From: Glandiceps talaboti
Taxonomy: Eukaryota > Hemichordata > Enteropneusta > Spengelidae
Assembly (NCBI RefSeq): GCF_964340395.1
Contig: NC_135558.1
Location: 18,777,371-18,841,370, forward strand
Direction of reading: 5' to 3'
DNA: 64,000 nucleotides
This document shows, piece by piece, positions 57,319 through 64,000 of this stretch. The notes beneath the pieces were generated by a model that was given only the letters and a program-made list of their open reading frames with translations, was not told the DNA's origin and searched no databases. Both the position numbers and the translations under genes were made by a program. Numbering within the stretch: the first letter of the stretch is position 1; each line of letters starts with the position of its first letter.

Positions 57319-57355
57319 AGTATAACATAACATAACCTTCCTATACCGAAGGTAG
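56715..57355. mobile_element. (CAGA)n-tailed element, second family member
   Basis: Left part AAAATTATGACAATTG and CTATTTCCCTGTA, then TTACTTCTGAATCACAT-like text. The middle has AATTATGCAAATGACTCAT (ATGCAAAT at 57,054). A (CAGA)n tract runs from 57,180 to 57,315, ending in ACCTTCCTATACCGAAGGT. It shares the octamer, tract and palindrome with 49,878-50,582. Its left part is shared with 62,035-62,390. Confidence 0.7.
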
Positions 57356-57359
57356 AGGC

Positions 57360-58320
57360 AGCTCTATTTTGATTACCATTTTGTCATCCATTTAAAAATG
57401 TTTTGTAAGCGACCTCTGTTCTTTAAAACTGATCATTAGTTTTATGAAGCAAAGCATTCTCGCAAATTAAAAAGAGCTGTTATTTCTTCCGCGACACTGC
57501 GAAATGCCGTAAAAGAGGCTGTGGGTTACGACGATGGAGCAAAATAGCAACAGATGTTTAAAACTGTTATTTCCGAGAAGTATACTAAAATAACGTTTAA
57601 AACTACCAATAATAGAACGAAAGACCAACTAAAGAAACCGTCAGAATAAGAATGAAATAAAACAACGAATTCCGTCTCAGTCTGTTATTGTTTATACTCG
57701 ATATAAACAACTATCAGGGAATAATAATTATATGTAAGCATTGACGTCACACAAAACACTTTACCTCATTTTCAATAAAATGACGTTTCCTGGAGTTGAC
57801 TCTTTATCTTTTAAGCGGCATTAATACACAAAGCCGTCCGAGTAAGACGCCTAGGAAATGGACACAACCATAGGTAATAAGTGACTTTCTGTAGAACGTA
57901 CATCCGGTAAGAATGCCTCGAAGAAATAATTGCATCTGCAATCTGTATTCACCTCAAGATGCATGATCGTGTGTTACTATGGTAATAACTGCCCAATTTT
58001 CCCGGTATGCTTTAACGTATAAATAAAATGTCAGTAGCACCATGGTACGTTGCTATGGTGATTTTATATAGTCCGGGAAAAAACATCATGGCGTTTTATT
58101 GGCAGTTCATGTGACACCGTTTTGTTGTGGATATTTTGTTATGTATATAAAACGGAAATAACTGTTTTACGATGAATCTTCAAAAGAACCAGATCAGTTT
58201 CAGAATATAACAAAGGTCAAATTTTGATAAGAAAAGAATTAATGAGTAAGTAAGTCGGAGAACGAATCACTATGACAACTTTATTTCAGAAGATACCTGA
58301 TGCCAGCCAATAACGAATTA
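57360..58320. other. Intron sequence, no gene seen
   Basis: An imperfect inverted repeat around 57,975-58,110 (ACTATGGTAATAACTG and CCCGG versus CCGGG and ATGGCG) may be an old MITE. Nothing else. Confidence 0.4.
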
Positions 58321-58324
58321 AACT

Positions 58325-58927
58325 ATCTTGATCTCATCGCATCGCATCGCATCACATCGCACCATATCACATCACAAAACATCATATCACATCATATCAC
58401 ATCACATCACATCACATCATATCACATCACATCACATCACGTCACGTCACGTCACGTCACGTCATACCATATCACATCACATCATGCCATATCGCATCAT
58501 ATACTAGTACCATATCACATCACATCGCATCATACCATATCACATCACATCACATCGCATCACATCATATCACATCACATCACACCATATCACATCACAT
58601 CATGCCATATCACATCACATCGTATCATACCATATCACATTATATCATACTATTACCATATCACAGCACATCACATCATACCATATCACATCACATCATA
58701 CCATATCACATCCCATCACATCATACCATATCACATCATACCATACCATATCACATCCCATCACATCACATCATACCATATCACATCATACCATACCATA
58801 TCACATCCCATCACATCACATCATACCATATCACATCATACCATACCATATCACATCCCATCACATCACATCATACCATATCACATCACATCAAATCACA
58901 TGATACTATATAACATAACGTCATATA

Positions 58928-58963
<36 letters not shown>

Positions 58964-59046
58964 GACGTACGGACGGAATGAATGAATGAGAGACAGACAG
59001 ACAGACAGACAGACATACAGACAGGTAGGTAGGTAGACAGACATAA
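58325..59046. repeat. (ATCAC/ATACC)n satellite with (AAAG)n and (CAGA)n
   Basis: About 590 bp of pentamer units (CATAT, CACAT, CATAC) with a larger nested unit of about 60 bp at 58,730-58,885. Then (AAAG)n at 58,927-58,962 and (CAGA)n/(TAGG)n. Long HITSYH-type frames are artefacts. Confidence 0.95.
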
Positions 59047-62034
59047 AGTATACAATTGTGCTTAGCCATCAAGCTAAAAATCAAGAATAATTTCATAGAC
59101 ACTTATTGGTGTTTTCGACCTACAAAATGTTCTTAGATTGGCCAAATGTTTATTTCGTAATTTGCAATCCATCTGCCAAGTCGTGTCTCAAAAGGTTAAA
59201 GGTTACGTTATATATAAAAGTAATGAAGAACTTAACCTTTGTGGAAACCTGTAAAGCCTCTCCGATCCCACCATAAAAGTGTGAACAGTGGATTTCAAGT
59301 AAACTTAGTGATTATACTATTTAGGTAATCAAAACTAAATTTAAAAAAAAAACTTAGGAGAACAGGTAAATACGAAAAGACATACAGTTACTAGAAAACG
59401 ATTTATAATGTTGTCGAAAACATGAATGATCAAAATTGTCAATGGAATAAGAACATTGCAAGTTATTGGGGGTTTATGTATTTTCAACCGTACACAATCA
59501 ATACCTTATAAACCAAGCTTGATAAATCGACAGAACGTAAACGATTCTCCACTCTATCTGTCTTTCTAGGGTACCAGGATGTACGAGCTTGTCTAAGTTA
59601 GGAATTAGCTACACAGGTATCGTCACATACACGTACGCTCTTACACTCAGGCAGAGAGAGACGCCGCACACCAACAGTTGCGTTGTAATCAAAATCTAAG
59701 AATAGTCTTTATTTCTTCAAGTCCCTAACATATAAGTTCTAGTTGTCACCTTGAAAATAAGGTGATGTCATCTTTGTAAACATAACTGTAGTTATAATTA
59801 AATGATCTCTCACCTAGATTCATATTTCTAAAAGATACGGTGAACTTTCCACCAGAATATTTAAGATTGAGATTCAAGATCATGCCATATTTAAGTTGTT
59901 CCCGTGTAGAACAAGTGTTGATCACGCCATTGGAAAAATAAGTATCAATTTGAATTCAGTAATCAACAAGTTATCTTGTTTACAAGAACTAATTGATGTT
60001 GTTTAATGAAAACACTTGCCATTTGTTAGCTACTACAGATAATGTAATTAATACAGGATTAGTAGACAAATCAACATATCATTTGATCATGCTGTTGTTA
60101 GCTCCTGTTTGTGAATAAGTAGTACAAATTGAATTTAACATTAATTTAGGTAAAATATGCCAAAATTCCGAATATGATATTTCTGGATCGTAACATATGA
60201 AACTTTTACGCGTTTTTGAATGAATAAACATGTTATTCGTGGACGATTAGACAAAGGTTCTCATTGCAATTATATTTAATATGAATAAAAAAACAAGTAA
60301 ATGTCATTGATACAACACTGTGTCAACAGCTGAGTTTTGAATGGACAACAGTAATTCAGGTAAATCAGTATGCTCCTAGCAGAACGGCTTAGTCTAAACG
60401 AAAGTAATTACAGAAGGAAGCCCCCTAAACCTTCCCTGATTAAACTTACCTGAATTTGCTGCAAGGATAGTTGACTGTTTTTGTGATGTTTATTTATTGT
60501 ATGGGTCGGTACTTTGATATTTTGAAATCTGGTTTAGTTAACCATAAAGGTAAAAAAACAGATGTTTTGATATTCTTCCATCTAGGCGAAAATACCGCTG
60601 TCATAAATGCTCCAAAGTTCGCTGCAGAGACTTTTGTCCCGTCAGCCGTCAGATTGTAAAATCGATGCTAAGTTGTATTTGTGTAGATTGTCTTTGTTTT
60701 TACTCGCCCTTTTCAGGGGTTATTCTGTACACTTGTGAGTTGTATCTTTGGAGGAATAATAAATGAATAAATGGAAGTGTACAGTTTAGTAAAGACATCG
60801 CAGAATTCAATATGTTAAGGGGCATGAAGAAACAAAAGAAAACAAAATATAAGACCAGAAAAAATCAATCAATCAAGACATTGGCGCCACTCAGCCTGTG
60901 TCTAGTTGCAATACGTTCAAATTTATTTCATTTAGACAAGATGTTGCAATCTTGCTCTAGGAGAGTGTAGAATGTGCAGTTTCTTATGGGATTCTGTGTG
61001 CACTGCACTGGTTATGTCAAACAAAGTCAGAGCGAAAACATGAAACGAACAGTATACTCAACACACTTGTGGAATGTGAGATATGAAACATATAGTTTGA
61101 CTTTTATTGCACGGATTGAGCAAACCTAAGTATATAACTTATAATTGGTGTCAATGGTTTTTGGAAGATGAACGCCAGTGAGTATTTCAATTGCACCAAA
61201 GCACAATTGATGTATACGTCTAATCAAACTGTACATGATTTTCACAGGAACAGCACGTACAACTCGAGCGGTTATCTACATTTATGAATGTTTATTTTCT
61301 ACCAAACGACAATAATGTATATTTACTTTTGTGATGAAATAAAAGGATATATGAATGGAAATCTAAAAATCCGTCTGAACGTTATAACGTTTTGTGTAAG
61401 AGTTAATACAACAGTAGAAAAGGACCATGCTTGAGATGACGGTGATCATGCGGTTTATCGTTCAGACATCACGAATCGCACGTAACCAGTGGGGTAATCA
61501 AGGAGTGATCATGAAGATTATGAATATTATTCATCAATCTACGCTATCAAAATTGATTGTGCCAATAATAGTTCAAATACTAAGAATATTATATATATAT
61601 ATGCATTGATACGCTGATGCTGTTGTAAAGCACGTCTGGGGAAGCTAAAAAAGAAGCTTTCTCTTTAGTTTACAAAATATCTTTTTTTTCGAAAGACTTA
61701 CTGCATAAAGAAAGACACGGACTCCGTCCGTTCTGTGTTCTATATACGTTGGATATCACGTACATTGCTATTTTGACAAACTCTGTTTAAAAGTTGGTTG
61801 CAATAAATCTACTTCTTGGTCACGACATATTATTGTCGAATCTGTCTGGCATCCAACAAACGCACGTTCACTTCAGTGTGGTTCGTGTTTGATCAAATGT
61901 CACCGACTGTCGAAAAAAATTGACATGGCAAACGTTGGCCAAAAAATAAAAGACAGTAATAGGCCAAATCAAAAAGAAATTGTTTTTTTCCGATAACCCG
62001 ACCGACCCTAGTTTAAGTCGCCAACCCTAAACAT
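59047..62034. other. Intron sequence, no gene seen
   Basis: AT-rich. A possible element 3' end near 60,680-60,775 (AATAATAAATGAATAAATG). Short frames near 60,471 and 61,427 have no domain or splice support. Confidence 0.45.
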
Positions 62035-62390
62035 GTTTTACATGCAAATGCAAAAGGTAAAATTTTGACAATTGCAATTTACTCTATTTCCCTGTAAATT
62101 TTCTTGCCAAAGTATCTTGGGTTTATATACTTTTTTTAAGAAATCACATTCAAGAGAGAAACCATGTCTTCCCAACGTATAACAGAAGTCTGCATATTGA
62201 TTGGTTTACTTCTGAATCACATAATTGTCTTCATTTACTTCTTTTACACATCGTCAATCTAAATGAAGTGTTGTGACGTTACCGACAGAAATATCTTGTC
62301 TTGTGGACGAAGTAATTAAAGACAAAAGTAAAATAATATAAAGTCCAAACCTACCTACCCTAATTTCTTAAGTCATGTTATCGGAAACAA
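62035..62390. repeat. Left-half copy of the 56,715 element
   Basis: Shares GTAAAATTTTGACAATTG, CTCTATTTCCCTGTAAATT, TTACTTCTGAATCACAT, CTTCTTTTACACATC and ACCTACCTACCC with 56,720-57,035, with clear divergence. It lacks the (CAGA)n end. Confidence 0.75.
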
Positions 62391-62652
62391 ATATGTTTTT
62401 ATGTTTACTTTATGACTAGTGATATAAGCATGAAACCTAAACTTCAGAAAATGTCGATTCGCACAAGAGTTTGGAGGGTAAACATTTGTAGATAGTAGCT
62501 GTTCACCTTTGATGAATTTGTTATTACCAATAGTTAATTTATCAACTTTTTGATATTTTATATTACACTGATACTAATAACTTCCTGAATCCAAATAATC
62601 TAAGATATTCGTCTATTTTATATTCAATGTTATATATATTTTTTTATTTCAG

Positions 62653-62762
62653 CGTGGTGTGGGTATTGGCAAATTGTAATCCACGAATTGGCACCGGACT
62701 GACGGTAGATCTCAGGTACATCGAAAATGTTGACGTGTTTGTTGGTGCACCATGTTCACTGG
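62653..62762 (+). CDS. Receptor guanylyl cyclase, exon 2
   Basis: Acceptor TTTTTATTTCAG, donor GTATGT. The split codon gives FSVVWVLANCNPRIG, followed by VDLRYIENVDVFVGAPCS. This is the canonical ANF-receptor segment: a disulfide cysteine in 'C-x-P', then 'D-x-[IV]-x-G-P-x-C'. The gene continues right of the window. Kinase-like and cyclase domains are not visible. Confidence 0.78.
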
Positions 62763-62859
62763 GTATGTCACTTATTTGCATATACATATACGTACATGCA
62801 TACATGCATACTCTGCTACTAATATTGCATTGAGCACAGTTTTCTCCAGTGAGAAACAT

Positions 62860-62905
62860 ACATACATACATACATACATACATACATACATACATACATA
62901 CACAC
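62860..62905. repeat. (CATA)n microsatellite
   Basis: CATA tract just after exon 2 of the guanylyl cyclase. Confidence 0.9.
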
Positions 62906-63607
62906 ACATACCTTACACCGCTACAGTTAATTCGCACATACAGTGTCACACACGAGTACTAACGCTCATACGCCCACAGTTTGGAATTGCATGCACGCAT
63001 ATCTATAAGAAACAAACGTCACTATAATCGGTTAACACAAACCAAGACATTAAATTTTAGATCAACAGCATATTTGTAATGACTTTACTATATAAAGCAA
63101 TATTCTGTAGTATAAACGTTAACACTATATCTACGTTAGATGTTTGTCGGTAGTATGAAAGTCCCTTCTTTTTCTCACAGTCAGTGGTTAAAATAATGAT
63201 GCACATAAAAGGTAATGTTTATCGTAGCTAGTAAACATATTATATCTGCCTATGGCAATCTTATTATGTCTGATTGCGGACAATGAAAAGTATTTGTAAT
63301 TTCAGCAATTTATATGAATATTCAAGCGAAATACTCGGCACTGCGTTAACAAAGGAACCCGTCGGTTTATTCTGTTAAAAGCCTCTCAGGTTATCTTAGA
63401 ATTATGTCTTATAAATAAAACTAGATGTAGTACCTTGACAGATCAAGGATGACGACTTTTTATGATTTGATATGCCCTGGAATATGACTATGGAAATTAC
63501 ACAGATTAACGATGACTGGTTTCAACAGACTTAATCAAGTATACAAATATACATACGGTCAATGCTCTTACGTAAACTTGCTCTGGAAAATTTATACCAT
63601 TGGAAAG

Positions 63608-63609
<2 letters not shown>

Positions 63610-63643
<34 letters not shown>

Positions 63644-63682
63644 ACACACACACAAACATACAAACACACACACACATAACTT
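63610..63682. repeat. (CA)n microsatellite
   Basis: CA tract with few interruptions. 62,906-63,609 holds no other feature that I can see. Confidence 0.9.
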
Positions 63683-63765
63683 TGTAATTTCTATTGTATT
63701 CCAAATGTTACTCTTTATTGTTGAAAGATGGGTGGTGGCCCAATTACGAAAAAAACATACAAATT

Positions 63766-63832
63766 ACAATATGATTTAGATAAAGGTATCTCAATGTGGA
63801 GCATTGAGATGCCTGTAACTAAATCCTATTGT
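63766..63832. ncRNA. Candidate precursor-like hairpin (67 nt)
   Basis: Arms 63,766-63,796 and 63,802-63,832 pair over 31 positions with three mismatches and one G:T. The loop is only TGGAG. It lies in the second intron of the guanylyl cyclase gene. Size and pairing resemble a microRNA precursor, but the loop is short and a MITE remnant is equally possible. Confidence 0.35.
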
Positions 63833-64000
63833 ATTTTGCTCAATGCAATATTAGTAACAGAGCTTTATAGACTTAATCTAAGGTTATCTAAATGGTAATG
63901 CCAGAATCATCAGAGAGGTTTTGAACGATAACAACAGAACCCATATATGTTCCAATGGTATCAAAATTAAAAGTCATTGGTGATAAAATTAGTTTGATAA

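Larger units (their letters stand above)
54891..62652 (+). other. 7.8-kb first intron of the guanylyl cyclase gene
   Basis: Bounded by a phase-2 donor and acceptor that rejoin the ligand-binding domain exactly. It holds only repeats: (AAAT)n, (CAGA)n elements and a large ATCAC satellite. No further exons were recognised. Confidence 0.65.

Noticed and set aside
58300-58989. 229-codon HITSYH-type frame
   Set aside because: Pure translation of the ATCAC-type satellite.

Overview
This is intron-rich, AT-rich eukaryotic DNA dominated by repeats. It has GT-AG introns, C2H2 zinc fingers, a receptor guanylyl cyclase, piggyBac, LINEs and an LTR element. It is a metazoan nuclear genome, most likely a marine invertebrate (invertebrate deuterostome or lophotrochozoan). 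The sequence alone does not fix the species. There are no operons, ribosome binding sites or CRISPR arrays, and I saw no tRNA or rRNA gene.

Layout. (1) 1-5,000: a duplicated fragment carrying the last exon of a histidine-methyltransferase-like gene, then hairpin and tandem repeats. (2) 5,371-29,894, + strand: one long gene rebuilt exon by exon. Its first three coding exons encode a KMT5A/SETD8-type SET domain. Small phase-0 linker exons follow, including one C2H2 finger and exons that look like copies of each other. A large last exon encodes acidic 15-residue repeats, two more zinc-finger-like motifs and a Crypton-like tyrosine recombinase. All eleven upstream exons join in frame. The last exon is broken by TGA (27,806), TAA (28,784) and a one-base shift near 29,190. 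(3) 13,850-20,488: a nearly complete piggyBac element, flanked by TTAA, inside an intron of that gene. Its transposase is split by an intron filled with an 81-bp satellite, and its 3' part contains a 380-bp satellite. (4) 30,000-31,680: an LTR and truncated gag of a retrotransposon on the - strand. (5) 32,650-40,775, - strand: four exons of an EgtD-like (histidine N-alpha-methyltransferase family) gene, with LINE copies in its introns and a one-base deletion in the most upstream visible exon. (6) 43,000-50,700: segmental tandem duplications that hold two datable mobile insertions, because empty sites survive in sister copies. (7) 52,000-53,630: a truncated LINE with endonuclease and the start of reverse transcriptase. 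(8) 54,682 to the right edge, + strand: the first two exons of a receptor guanylyl cyclase (signal peptide and start of the ANF-receptor domain), separated by a 7.8-kb intron.

The three host-type genes (SET-recombinase, EgtD-like, guanylyl cyclase) show no obvious functional link. The most notable object is the SET methyltransferase joined to a transposon-type tyrosine recombinase. An upstream chromatin-writer half stays open and spliceable while the recombinase half has decayed.
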